In this document: positions 1-6,179 of the stretch, piece by piece
Layout of the letters: every line of letters starts with the position of its first letter
Numbering within the stretch: position 1 is the first letter of the stretch
Origin: JBAVEL01 sp049587715
GTDB taxonomy: Bacteria > Bacteroidota > Ignavibacteria > UBA10030 > UBA6906
Direction: 5' to 3'
Length of the DNA: 13,680 nt
NCBI GenBank assembly: GCA_049587715.1
Contig: JBAVEL010000154.1
Location: 1-13,680, forward strand
Program-made: the position numbers and the translations under genes
Notes under the pieces: model-generated
What the model was told of the DNA's origin: nothing
Database searches by the model: none
Seen by the model: only the letters and a program-made list of their open reading frames with translations

Positions 1-26
1 CCACACTCACACAGGAGAGAAGACCC

Positions 27-653
27 ATGGCGTACGAATGGAAGTTCAACCCGCGTCCCTATTCCGACGCGGATGCGGGCAAACTGCTGGCGGGCGTGAT
101 CGACGCGGAGACCTCCGACTGGCACTACAACACGCATCACAAGGGCTATGTCACGGCCCTCAACACGATCGAGAAGGCCCTGGAGACCGCCGACCGGGCC
201 GCCGCCAACGGCAACTACAGCGTTGTCGGGGAGCTCAAACGGCGCACCACATGGAATCACGCCGGCGTTCTTCTGCATGACATCTACTGGGATGTCCTGG
301 GAGGCGACGGAGACCCGTCCAGGGGACCCGAGATCCGGGCGGCCATCGAGAAGGAGTTCGGCTCCGTGGATGCGTGGAAGGCGGACTTCAAGGCGGCGGC
401 CCTCTCCGCAAAGCTGAGCGGGTGGGGCGTGCTCGTCTTCGACATGCTGTACTCCCGGCGCCTTCTGAACGTGACGGTGGATGAGCACCACTACGGGGCC
501 ATCTGGGGAGGCATCCCCCTCATTCCTGTGGACGTGTTCGAGCACGCCTACTACCACAAGGACGGGCCGAAGCGGGCGCTCTACGTGGACAACTTTCTGG
601 CCAACCTCCACTGGGGCCGGATCAACAAGCGGTACACAACATACGCCCGGTAG
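27..653 (+). CDS. Fe/Mn-family superoxide dismutase
   Basis: Converts superoxide to oxygen and hydrogen peroxide, probably in the cytoplasm since there is no signal peptide. The 208-residue length is normal for the family. The N-terminal helical hairpin carries HYNTHH at residues 33-38, and the C-terminal domain carries the family signature DVFEHAYYHKDGPKR starting at residue 169. By alignment from memory, the four metal ligands are His33, His84, Asp169 and His173, all present. The second-shell position usually filled by Gln in MnSOD appears to be His154, as I recall for some archaeal and cambialistic enzymes, so I cannot tell whether it uses iron or manganese. The ATG is preceded by AGGAGAG at about 12-18, a good ribosome-binding site. 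The gene lies 40 bases upstream of iscX. Its promoter would lie left of the window. Confidence 0.96.
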   Translation: MAYEWKFNPRPYSDADAGKLLAGVIDAETSDWHYNTHHKGYVTALNTIEKALETADRAAANGNYSVVGELKRRTTWNHAGVLLHDIYWDVLGGDGDPSRGPEIRAAIEKEFGSVDAWKADFKAAALSAKLSGWGVLVFDMLYSRRLLNVTVDEHHYGAIWGGIPLIPVDVFEHAYYHKDGPKRALYVDNFLANLHWGRINKRYTTYAR

Positions 654-693
654 GATCCGTGTCCGGGACCATTTACTCCTTGAAGGGGGACTC

Positions 694-897
694 ATGAAGA
701 GGACATGGCGGGACATAGACGAGATCGCCCTTGACCTGACCGAGCAGCATCCGCAGGTGGATCCCCTCTCCGTCAAGCTTCCCGAGCTCCGGGAGATGAT
801 CCTCCGCCTCCCGCGGTTTGCAGACGATCCCGAGGGGGCCACGACCGCGGTGCTGGAGTCGATTCAGGCGGCGTGGTACGACGAGTACGAGGACTGA
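694..897 (+). CDS. iscX: Fe-S cluster assembly protein IscX
   Basis: A 67-residue protein of the IscX (YfhJ) family. IscX binds the cysteine desulfurase IscS, binds iron weakly, and tunes iron-sulfur cluster assembly. Family features visible here are the N-terminal W-x-D-x-x-E-I-A pattern, the central HPQVDPLSVKLPEL segment, the acidic DDPEG, and the C-terminal AWYDEYED, which match E. coli IscX in order and spacing. The ATG at 694 is chosen because a purine-rich AGGGGGA lies just upstream (about 684-690) and because the start matches the family length; reading further upstream in this frame only overlaps the dismutase gene in another frame. No other isc genes are next to it. Its pairing with superoxide dismutase fits a role in protecting or repairing iron-sulfur clusters under oxidative stress, which is inference. 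Confidence 0.93.
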   Translation: MKRTWRDIDEIALDLTEQHPQVDPLSVKLPELREMILRLPRFADDPEGATTAVLESIQAAWYDEYED

Positions 898-911
898 GGA
901 GGGAAGCGGGG

Positions 912-940
912 TTGCCGTTCAGAGGCGATTTGGCTATCAT
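912..940 (+). promoter_or_regulatory. Predicted sigma70-type promoter for the Lon-domain gene
   Basis: TTGCCG at 912-917 and TATCAT at 935-940 are separated by exactly 17 bases, matching the -35 and -10 consensus at 4/6 and 5/6 positions. Transcription would start near 947, only about 14 bases before the GTG start at 961. This suggests that the Lon-domain gene opens a transcription unit separate from sodB-iscX. Predicted by eye only. Confidence 0.5.
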
Positions 941-960
941 GCAGCCCCGGGGAGAAGGGC

Positions 961-1584
961 GTGACGGCTGAGACGCTTCTCCCCCTCTTTCCCCTGGGCG
1001 TGGTTCTCTTTCCGGGAGCGCGGATCCCGTTGCATGTGTTCGAGGAGCGCTACCGGTTGCTCATCGCCGGATGCCTGGAAGCGGGGGGGGAGTTTGGAAT
1101 GCACCTGGCCCGGGAGGGCCGCCTGGCCGGGGTGGGATGCACGGCCCGGGTGGCGGAGGTTGTGAAGCGCTACGATGACGGCCGCATGGATATCGTGGCC
1201 GAGGGTGTCCGCCGGTACCGGCTGAGGCGCCTGGTGTCCGGCCGGAAGCCCTATGCGCTGGGGGTGGTGGAATACCTGAGCGAAGCTCCCGGGCGCGCGG
1301 ATCCGGCGCTCGTGGCGGAAACCCTCCGGCTGCTGCGCGAGCTCCTTGCGGTGCTCCCCGGGGCCGGGCCCGAAAGCGTCCCGGAGGCGGATCCCGGGGG
1401 GGAGGTTTCCTACCGTCTCGCCCCGCGCGCCGCCCTGGATCTGGAGGACCGGCAGCGGCTTCTGGAACTGCCCTCGGAGGGGGAGAGGATGCGTTTCCTG
1501 AACGCCCATCTCCGGGATGTGGTGCCGAAGATCCGGAGGGCCGAGGAGATCGAACGCCTTGCCCGGAATGACGGGTACCTGTGA
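961..1584 (+). CDS. Lon substrate-binding (LON) domain protein, peptidase-independent
   Basis: A 207-residue protein made almost entirely of the LON substrate-binding domain found at the N terminus of Lon protease. The opening LPLFPLGVVLFPGARIPLHV is the hallmark, followed by FEERYRLL and FGMHL. There is no AAA+ ATPase or Ser-Lys protease domain, and the reading frame ends cleanly, so this is the common stand-alone form and not a broken lon gene. Stand-alone LON proteins are widespread, and their role is not firmly established; substrate binding or chaperone-like function is usually assumed. The GTG start at 961 has GGAGAAGG at about 951-958 upstream. The next gene begins 18 bases after the stop, so it likely heads the operon that continues through folP and cdaA. 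Confidence 0.9.
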   Translation: MTAETLLPLFPLGVVLFPGARIPLHVFEERYRLLIAGCLEAGGEFGMHLAREGRLAGVGCTARVAEVVKRYDDGRMDIVAEGVRRYRLRRLVSGRKPYALGVVEYLSEAPGRADPALVAETLRLLRELLAVLPGAGPESVPEADPGGEVSYRLAPRAALDLEDRQRLLELPSEGERMRFLNAHLRDVVPKIRRAEEIERLARNDGYL

Positions 1585-1602
1585 ACTCCGAGAGGAAATC
1601 CC

Positions 1603-1701
1603 ATGAACAAGAAGACCAAGACCGTCCGGAAAAAGCACAAGAAGGCCGTGGAGCGGGCGAAGGCCCGGGCGCGGACCCGGCGGGCCGGACGGAAGACGTA
1701 G
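1603..1701 (+). CDS. 32-residue highly basic small protein
   Basis: A small open frame (ATG 1603, TAG 1699-1701) encoding 32 residues, of which 16 are Lys or Arg (9 Lys, 7 Arg), starting MNKKTKTVRKKHKK. A GAGAGGAA ribosome-binding site at about 1589-1597 sits at good distance from the ATG. The stop TAG overlaps the GTG start of folP by one base (TAGTG), which suggests translational coupling. Basic peptides of this size occur in many bacterial genomes as uncharacterised proteins. The composition would suit binding to RNA, ribosomes or DNA, but it does not match the bTHX ribosomal protein as I recall it, so no function is assigned. The alternative is that it is a leader peptide whose translation controls folP. 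Confidence 0.65.
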   Translation: MNKKTKTVRKKHKKAVERAKARARTRRAGRKT

Positions 1702-2594
1702 TGCAGGGCCCGCCCCGGGCGGGTGACCGGAAGGAGGGCTTCCTCTTCCGGTTCGGGGGTGAAATCCGGGATCTCTCGGCCCGCACCCACATCATGGGGA
1801 TTCTGAATGTGACCCCGGATTCCTTTTCCGACGGGGGCATGTACGGGGATCCCCCCCGGGCCCTGGACCGGGCCCTGGAGATGGTGGCCGAGGGGGCCGA
1901 CTTCGTGGACGTGGGAGGGGAGTCCACCCGTCCCCGCGGGACCGCCTACGGGGAGGGAGCCCGTCCCGTGAGCGCTGCCGAGGAGCTGGGGAGGATTCTC
2001 CCCGTGCTCCGGCTGCTGGGATCAAGGCTGGAGGTGCCCGTATCGGTCGACACCTACAAGGCGGAGGTGGCGGAGGCCGCCCTGGATGCGGGGGCTGTGA
2101 TCGTGAACGACATCAGCGGCTTCGGCTTCGACCCCCGCATGCCCGAGGTTGTGGCCCGCGCAGGCGCCACCGCGGTGCTGATGCACACCAAGGCGATGCC
2201 CTCGGGGATGCCCCTCCAGCCCCGCTACGATGATCTCTGGGGGGAGATCCTGGGTTTTCTCTCCGAGGCCGTCTCCCGGGCCGGGAGGGCGGGCGTGCTG
2301 CAGGTCCTGGTGGATCCGGGACTGGGGTTCGGGAAGACCGTGGAGCATAACCTGGCCGTGATAGCGGGGCTCCCCCGCCTGGCCCGGCTGGGCAGGCCCG
2401 TGCTGGCCGGTCCCTCCCGCAAGAGCTTCGTGGGGGCCGTGCTGGACCTGCCGGTGGGGGACCGCCTGGAGGGATCCCTTGCGGCGGCCGTGGCATGCGT
2501 CCTGGGAGGGGCGCACGTGCTGCGCGTGCACGATGTGGGAGCCACACGTCGGGCCGTGCTTCTGGCCGATGCGATCCGGCGGGTGGCGGTCTGA
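1701..2594 (+). CDS. folP: Dihydropteroate synthase
   Basis: Condenses para-aminobenzoate with 6-hydroxymethyl-7,8-dihydropterin diphosphate to make dihydropteroate in folate synthesis; it is the sulfonamide target. Counting from GTG 1701 the protein has 297 residues. Family motifs appear in order: MGILNVTPDSFSDGG from residue 32, DVGGESTRPR from 70, VSVDTYKAEVAE, VNDISG, the DPGLGFGK loop from 205, SRKSF at 239-243, and RVHDV at 275-279. The open frame extends upstream to 1581, but those 40 codons lie over the small basic gene in another frame and lack family similarity. GTG 1701 gives the usual N-terminal length and has GGAAG at 1691-1695. The cdaA start follows 11 bases after the stop. In several phyla folP sits beside cdaA, so the order is familiar. 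Confidence 0.95.
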   Translation: MQGPPRAGDRKEGFLFRFGGEIRDLSARTHIMGILNVTPDSFSDGGMYGDPPRALDRALEMVAEGADFVDVGGESTRPRGTAYGEGARPVSAAEELGRILPVLRLLGSRLEVPVSVDTYKAEVAEAALDAGAVIVNDISGFGFDPRMPEVVARAGATAVLMHTKAMPSGMPLQPRYDDLWGEILGFLSEAVSRAGRAGVLQVLVDPGLGFGKTVEHNLAVIAGLPRLARLGRPVLAGPSRKSFVGAVLDLPVGDRLEGSLAAAVACVLGGAHVLRVHDVGATRRAVLLADAIRRVAV

Positions 2595-2605
2595 ACGGAG
2601 GCGAC

Positions 2606-3421
2606 ATGGAGCTGTTCCGGATCGGGTTTCTGACGGTGGGCCTTGCGGACCTGGTGGATGTGGCCCTCGTTTCCTTCCTCTTCTACCGCCTGTACCTCGT
2701 CATGCGCGGAACCATCGCCTCCCAGATCTTCGTGGGGCTGGTTCTGATTGTCGCCTTCTCCTTTGTCTCCCAGGCGGCCAACCTGCGGGCCATCAGCTGG
2801 ATCCTGCGGACCCTGACCGACATCTGGGTGATTGCCTTCATTGTGCTCTTTCAGCCCGAGCTCCGCCGGCTCCTGGTGCTGGTGGGCAGGAGTCCGGTCC
2901 TCCGCTTCTTCTTCCGCGGGGATGTGGACGCCTCCATTGACGAGGTGGTGGGTGCGGTGACCGACCTGGCCCGCAAGAAACAGGGTGCGCTGGTCGTGTT
3001 TGTCCGCACCACCGGCATACGCATGTACGCCGAGACCGGCACGCGCATGGAGGCGCTGGTGAGCCGCTCGCTTCTCCTGGCCATCTTCAATCCGCGCTCC
3101 CCCCTCCACGACGGAGCCGTCATCATCAAGGACCGGCTGATCGAGGCGGCGCGCTGCACGCTCCCTCTTTCGAATCTCACTACGTGGGAGGGGCAGATGC
3201 TGGGGACGCGCCACCGGGCGGCCCTGGGTGTCTCGGAACAGGCGGATGCGGTGGTGGTGATCGTCTCGGAGGAATCGGGCACCGTTTCCATCGCGGAGAA
3301 CGGCGTGATGCGGCGCGGCCTCACCCCCGCCGTTCTCCGCCGTGAGCTGCGGGAGAAGCTGAGCATGGAGACCGACCGGTCCGTCGGGTCTGTGTGGCGG
3401 CTCCTGCGCACCAACTCCTGA
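2606..3421 (+). CDS. cdaA: Diadenylate cyclase CdaA (membrane c-di-AMP synthase)
   Basis: Makes the second messenger c-di-AMP from two ATP. The 271-residue protein has three hydrophobic N-terminal segments (roughly residues 12-32, 40-60 and 67-88), followed by the cytoplasmic DAC domain. The catalytic DGA motif is at residues 169-171 in PLHDGAVII, and the RHR nucleotide-binding motif is at 202-204 in GTRHRAALG. Both are intact, so it should be active. The ATG at 2606 has GGAGG at 2597-2601; the longer frame upstream overlaps folP out of frame and is not used. CdaA is usually followed by its regulator CdaR (YbbR) and glmM. Neither is present here: pcm and miaA follow instead. c-di-AMP commonly controls potassium and osmolyte transport, but no such target lies in the window. 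Confidence 0.95.
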   Translation: MELFRIGFLTVGLADLVDVALVSFLFYRLYLVMRGTIASQIFVGLVLIVAFSFVSQAANLRAISWILRTLTDIWVIAFIVLFQPELRRLLVLVGRSPVLRFFFRGDVDASIDEVVGAVTDLARKKQGALVVFVRTTGIRMYAETGTRMEALVSRSLLLAIFNPRSPLHDGAVIIKDRLIEAARCTLPLSNLTTWEGQMLGTRHRAALGVSEQADAVVVIVSEESGTVSIAENGVMRRGLTPAVLRRELREKLSMETDRSVGSVWRLLRTNS

Positions 3422-3432
3422 CCCGCCTCTTC

Positions 3433-4068
3433 ATGGGACAATACGAGCTGGATCGCAGGGATATGATCGCCCTCCTGAAGGACAGGGGGATCACCGACGA
3501 GCGTCTGCTCCGGGCGTTCGCCACGGTGGAGCGCCACCTGTTCGTCCCCGGCCCCTTTGCCGGCCGCTCCTATGAGGACTGTGCGCTCCCGATCGGCGGC
3601 GGGCAGACCATCTCCCAGCCCTATACCGCGGCCTTCATGACGCAGGCCCTCGGGGTGAAGGAGGGGGAGCGGGTGCTGGAGATCGGGACCGGGTCGGGGT
3701 ACCAGGCGGCCATCCTGGCCGAGATGGGGGCCCGCGTGTTCAGCATCGAGCGTCAGACGGAGCTCCTCGCCCAGGCCCGGAAGGTGCTGGAGAAACTGGG
3801 GTATCGGATCGCCACCAAGGCGGGCGACGGAACGGTGGGCTGGACCGAGTTCGCGCCGTTTGCAGGCATCATTGTCACCGCCGGGGCTCCCGAGATTCCC
3901 CCTCCCCTCGTGAGTCAGCTGGCCGAGGGAGGCCGGCTGGTGATTCCCATCGGGGATCTGGATCTGCAGTCCCTCCACATCGTGACCCGGAAGGGGGAGA
4001 CCCTCGAGAGGAGGGAGATCGACGGCTTCAAGTTCGTCCCCCTGATCGGAAAGATGGGCTGGCGTTGA
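3433..4068 (+). CDS. pcm: Protein-L-isoaspartate O-methyltransferase
   Basis: Uses S-adenosylmethionine to methylate isoaspartyl residues in aged proteins, starting their repair. The 211-residue length is normal. GGGQTISQPY is at about residues 55-64, and the SAM-binding motif I, VLEIGTGSGYQ, starts at residue 81. The later GAPEIPPPLVSQLAEGGRLV block and C-terminal FVPLIGKMGW also fit. The motif II position, usually an Asp in YDAIIVTAA, reads FAGIIVTAG with Ala144 in this protein, a possible divergence. The start is uncertain. ATG 3433 gives the usual N terminus but has no clear ribosome-binding site; an in-frame GTG at 3394 would add 13 residues and overlap cdaA by 28 bases. Either way it is probably translated by coupling to cdaA. 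The usual partner surE is absent. Confidence 0.93.
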   Translation: MGQYELDRRDMIALLKDRGITDERLLRAFATVERHLFVPGPFAGRSYEDCALPIGGGQTISQPYTAAFMTQALGVKEGERVLEIGTGSGYQAAILAEMGARVFSIERQTELLAQARKVLEKLGYRIATKAGDGTVGWTEFAPFAGIIVTAGAPEIPPPLVSQLAEGGRLVIPIGDLDLQSLHIVTRKGETLERREIDGFKFVPLIGKMGWR

Positions 4069-4093
4069 GGGGTCCTCGATCCCGGGTCCTTTC

Positions 4094-5041
4094 ATGACGG
4101 CTCCCTCCGCCCACCTTCGCGTCCTGGTTCTTGTCGGGCCGACTGCCTCCGGAAAAAGCGACATTGCCCTTGTTCTTGCCCGCCTCCTGAAGGGGGAGAT
4201 CGTTTCGGCGGATGCACGGCAGATCTACCGCGGCATGGATTGCGGGACGGCCAAGCCCTCCCACCGGGATCGGACGGCGGTCCCCCACCACATGATTGAC
4301 ATCCGGTATCCGCACGAATCCTACAGTGCCGCGGCATTCGCCCGAGAGGGACGCGAGGCGGTGGCCGCCATTCTCGGCGCGGGTGCTCTCCCCCTCATCG
4401 TGGGGGGGTCGGGGCTGTATGTGCGGGCTCTTGTGGACGGGCTGAGCCGGGTTCCCGCCTCCGACCCGGAGGTGCGGACCGTTCTGCAGGATCGGCTGCA
4501 GGCGGAAGGGCTGGCGGAGCTGGTTCGGGAGCTGGAGCGGGTGGATCCCCACGGGGCCGCGCGTATGGACACGCGCAATCCCCGCCGTGTTCTCCGGGCG
4601 CTGGAGGTGCACCGGACGACGGGGATACCCCTCTCCCGGTTTCAACTCCTGGCGCCCGAGCAGCCGCCTTTCACATCCGTGTTTTTCGGCATGAAGAGGG
4701 AGCGGGAAGACCTCTACCGCCGGATCGATCTCCGCTGCGACAGGATGTTGGAGGAGGGGCTCCTGGAGGAGACCCGCTCCCTCCTTGCGTCGGGGGTACC
4801 CGCCGGAGCCCCCGCCCTGGCCGCCCCCGGGTATGCCGAGGCCCTGCGATACCTCGAGGGGGAGATCTCCCGCGACGAGATGGTGCGTCTCTTCAAGCAG
4901 AGTTCCCGCCGGTATGCCCGAAGGCAGATGACCTGGTTCGGGCGGGACCGGCGGATATGGTGGATGGAGGTGGAGAAAGAAACGCCGCCCGGGGAGACGG
5001 CCCGCGCAATCGCGGACGGTTTTCTCCAGGGCGGCATCTGA
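4094..5041 (+). CDS. miaA: tRNA dimethylallyltransferase MiaA
   Basis: Transfers a dimethylallyl group to N6 of A37 in tRNAs that read codons starting with U. The 315 residues match the family. The P-loop GPTASGKS is at residues 15-22, the tRNA/catalytic motif DARQIYRGMDCGTAKP at 40-55, GGSGLYVRAL from 104, and the C-terminal ARRQMTWF motif is present. The GY motif usually read as Q-x-[IV]-G-Y-[RK] is AAPGYAE here (G246-Y247), so the flanking Gln and basic residue differ. It starts 25 bases after pcm with only a weak ribosome-binding site and is the last gene of the operon. It converges with the tRNA-Pro gene. That tRNA has G37 and is not a MiaA substrate, so the adjacency is probably not functional. 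Confidence 0.95.
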   Translation: MTAPSAHLRVLVLVGPTASGKSDIALVLARLLKGEIVSADARQIYRGMDCGTAKPSHRDRTAVPHHMIDIRYPHESYSAAAFAREGREAVAAILGAGALPLIVGGSGLYVRALVDGLSRVPASDPEVRTVLQDRLQAEGLAELVRELERVDPHGAARMDTRNPRRVLRALEVHRTTGIPLSRFQLLAPEQPPFTSVFFGMKREREDLYRRIDLRCDRMLEEGLLEETRSLLASGVPAGAPALAAPGYAEALRYLEGEISRDEMVRLFKQSSRRYARRQMTWFGRDRRIWWMEVEKETPPGETARAIADGFLQGGI

Positions 5042-5060
5042 AAGAAACGGGGGAAGGAAG

Positions 5061-5135
5061 TCGGGGCGCCGGGATTTGAACCCGGGACCTCTTGGTCCCG
5101 AACCAAGCGCTCTAGCCGGGCTGAGCTACACCCCG
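5061..5135 (-). tRNA. tRNA-Pro (anticodon CGG)
   Basis: A complete cloverleaf is readable on the - strand from 5135 to 5061 (75 nt without CCA). The 7-bp acceptor stem CGGGGTG/CGCCCCG has discriminator A73. The D arm is GCTC/GAGC, the anticodon stem CTTGG/CCAAG holds loop TTCGGGA with anticodon CGG (template 5098-5100), and the T arm is CCGGG TTCAAAT CCCGG. C1-G72 with A73 is typical of bacterial tRNA-Pro. G37 next to the anticodon fits TrmD methylation. The 3' CCA is not encoded and must be added after transcription. It reads CCG proline codons, which suit this GC-rich genome. Confidence 0.97.
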
Positions 5136-5148
5136 AAGAAGCTCAGCT

Positions 5149-5177
5149 AATATAGCTCCTTTTTCCCTTATGAGCAA
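5149..5177 (-). promoter_or_regulatory. Predicted promoter of the tRNA-Pro gene
   Basis: On the - strand, TTGCTC (5177-5172) and TATATT (5154-5149) are spaced by exactly 17 bases. The -10 ends 13 bases before the mature tRNA 5' end, so transcription would begin about 7 bases upstream of the tRNA. This is the expected layout for a stand-alone tRNA gene. Confidence 0.65.
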
Positions 5178-5184
5178 TCTCCCC

Positions 5185-5205
5185 CCCCGGCCCTGCGGGA
5201 CGGGG
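5185..5205. promoter_or_regulatory. GC-rich inverted repeat between divergent promoters
   Basis: CCCCG-G-CCC (5185-5193) is mirrored by GGG-A-CGGGG (5197-5205) around a 3-base centre, giving eight pairs and one mismatch. It ends five bases before the -35 box of the right-hand promoter and lies upstream of the tRNA promoter on the other strand. That location suits an operator or activator site. No T-tract follows on either strand, so it does not look like a terminator. With this base composition, chance is also possible. Confidence 0.3.
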
Positions 5206-5210
5206 CTCCC

Positions 5211-5239
5211 TTGACAAAGGGGGGGCCATTTCATACATT
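5211..5239 (+). promoter_or_regulatory. Strong predicted sigma70 promoter for the surface operon
   Basis: A perfect TTGACA at 5211-5216 is followed after exactly 17 bases by TACATT at 5234-5239 (4/6 match to TATAAT). Transcription would start near 5246 and run into the five-gene surface operon, leaving an untranslated leader of about 215 bases before the ATG at 5462. It is the best promoter match I found in the window. Confidence 0.65.
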
Positions 5240-5245
5240 CCGCAT

Positions 5246-5461
5246 GAGCCTACGCTCTCGTTGCGCCCACGCCATTTCACTCACAACGAAGAACGCTCCT
5301 CCCGGACGGGTACCCGGCAGGGGCGGTGAGTACGCGTACGATGCCGGTCCGTGCCGCAAGGCGCTGCACGCAGAAGATCCTCGCATGAATTATGTTCCAT
5401 CGGTGGGTGGGCGTTTTTTCCAACTGACAGCACCTTTTCTTCAACGAACCAACGGGTCGCC
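5246..5461 (+). other. Long untranslated leader with inverted repeats
   Basis: The stretch between the predicted promoter and the first gene of the surface operon has no convincing coding frame. It holds GGGTACCC (5308-5315) and the 10-base palindrome GTACGCGTAC (5330-5339). It also holds a possible stem joining CGGAC (5303-5307) to GTCCG (5347-5351) and CGGCA (5315-5319) to TGCCG (5342-5346). A T-run at 5414-5419 has no stem before it and is not a convincing terminator. I do not recognise a known riboswitch class. Confidence 0.35.
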
Positions 5462-6157
5462 ATGCTGAACTCCGTCCGTATGCTCGTCCCGCGGGGCGTC
5501 GCCCTGCTGTTGTTTGTATTTGCCTCCCTCTCCTGCGAGCAGTTTGAGTACGCCTCTCCCACGCCGGGCATCGTGGAAATCCGGCTGGCGGTAAAGAAGA
5601 TCAGCCCGGAGCTGGCGATCATACCGTTCAGCGGTCTGGATTCCGCAACCGGATCCCAGAATACGCTGGGCATGACCGTACGGGATATCCGCATCACGGC
5701 TCCGGCCTCGTATCCCGAGATCATCCAGCTTCCCCTCTACGCAAGTCTGGAGGCGATCCGGAGAAACCCCGACGGGGATATCTTCAACTGCCTGAACCTC
5801 CTGGCGCGGGATTCCCTCCTGGTGCTGGGAATCGCGTATGCTCCTCCCGGCACATTCACGGGGATCGAGATGGAGCTGACCCCGGGTCCCTGCCTCACCG
5901 GACTGGGAGGACAGCTCGGGGCCTGCGTGTATGTTTCCTACGGGGCCTACGGGTCCCAGATCGGGGTTGTGCAGATGCCGCCGTACCAGACCTATTTTGT
6001 GCTTCCTTCTGCCGGCGGATCCCTCCGGATTCCCGTGGAGGAGGGGCGGACCACGCGTGTGGTGGTGACCCTGGACCTGGACCGGACCCTGATCCGGCTG
6101 GAGGAGGAGTTTGCCTACTACCCGACGTTCTATGTTTCTTCCGTGACCATTCTCTAG
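5462..6157 (+). CDS. Putative DUF4382-like envelope lipoprotein
   Basis: A 231-residue protein with an N-terminal hydrophobic export signal (about residues 12-24) ending FASLSC, so Cys25 is a candidate lipidation site, although the lipobox is atypical (Ser at -3). The body resembles DUF4382 proteins. It has an early beta strand (IVEIRLAVKKI), a central stretch with a leucine-rich line followed by PPGTFTGIEMEL, and the closing pattern RVVVTLDLDRTL with YYPTFYV near the end. The resemblance is from memory and only moderate. The function of DUF4382 proteins is not known. ATG 5462 starts the signal peptide cleanly, but the ribosome-binding site is weak, and ATG 5480 in frame is an alternative. 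It is the first gene of the surface operon; the next gene starts 22 bases downstream. Confidence 0.7.
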   Translation: MLNSVRMLVPRGVALLLFVFASLSCEQFEYASPTPGIVEIRLAVKKISPELAIIPFSGLDSATGSQNTLGMTVRDIRITAPASYPEIIQLPLYASLEAIRRNPDGDIFNCLNLLARDSLLVLGIAYAPPGTFTGIEMELTPGPCLTGLGGQLGACVYVSYGAYGSQIGVVQMPPYQTYFVLPSAGGSLRIPVEEGRTTRVVVTLDLDRTLIRLEEEFAYYPTFYVSSVTIL

Positions 6158-6179
6158 AGCACACATCGGATCGGATGCC

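Noticed and set aside
481..693. A longer iscX frame starting inside the dismutase gene
   Set aside because: It overlaps the dismutase in another frame and has no family similarity; ATG 694 gives the full IscX length with a good ribosome-binding site.
1581..1700. GTG 1581 as the folP start
   Set aside because: The added 40 codons show no dihydropteroate synthase similarity and overlap a small basic gene with its own ribosome-binding site; GTG 1701 gives the usual N terminus.
4714..5106. - strand frame reading through the tRNA-Pro into antisense miaA
   Set aside because: Its N terminus is the translated tRNA T-arm region, a well-known false gene pattern, and the rest is antisense to miaA.
5400..5425. 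T-run after a G-rich stretch as an intrinsic terminator or attenuator
   Set aside because: No complementary stem is found just before the Ts.
5211..5468. 85-codon + strand frame across the promoter and leader
   Set aside because: It begins at the -35 box itself, has no ribosome-binding site, and shows no recognisable protein features.
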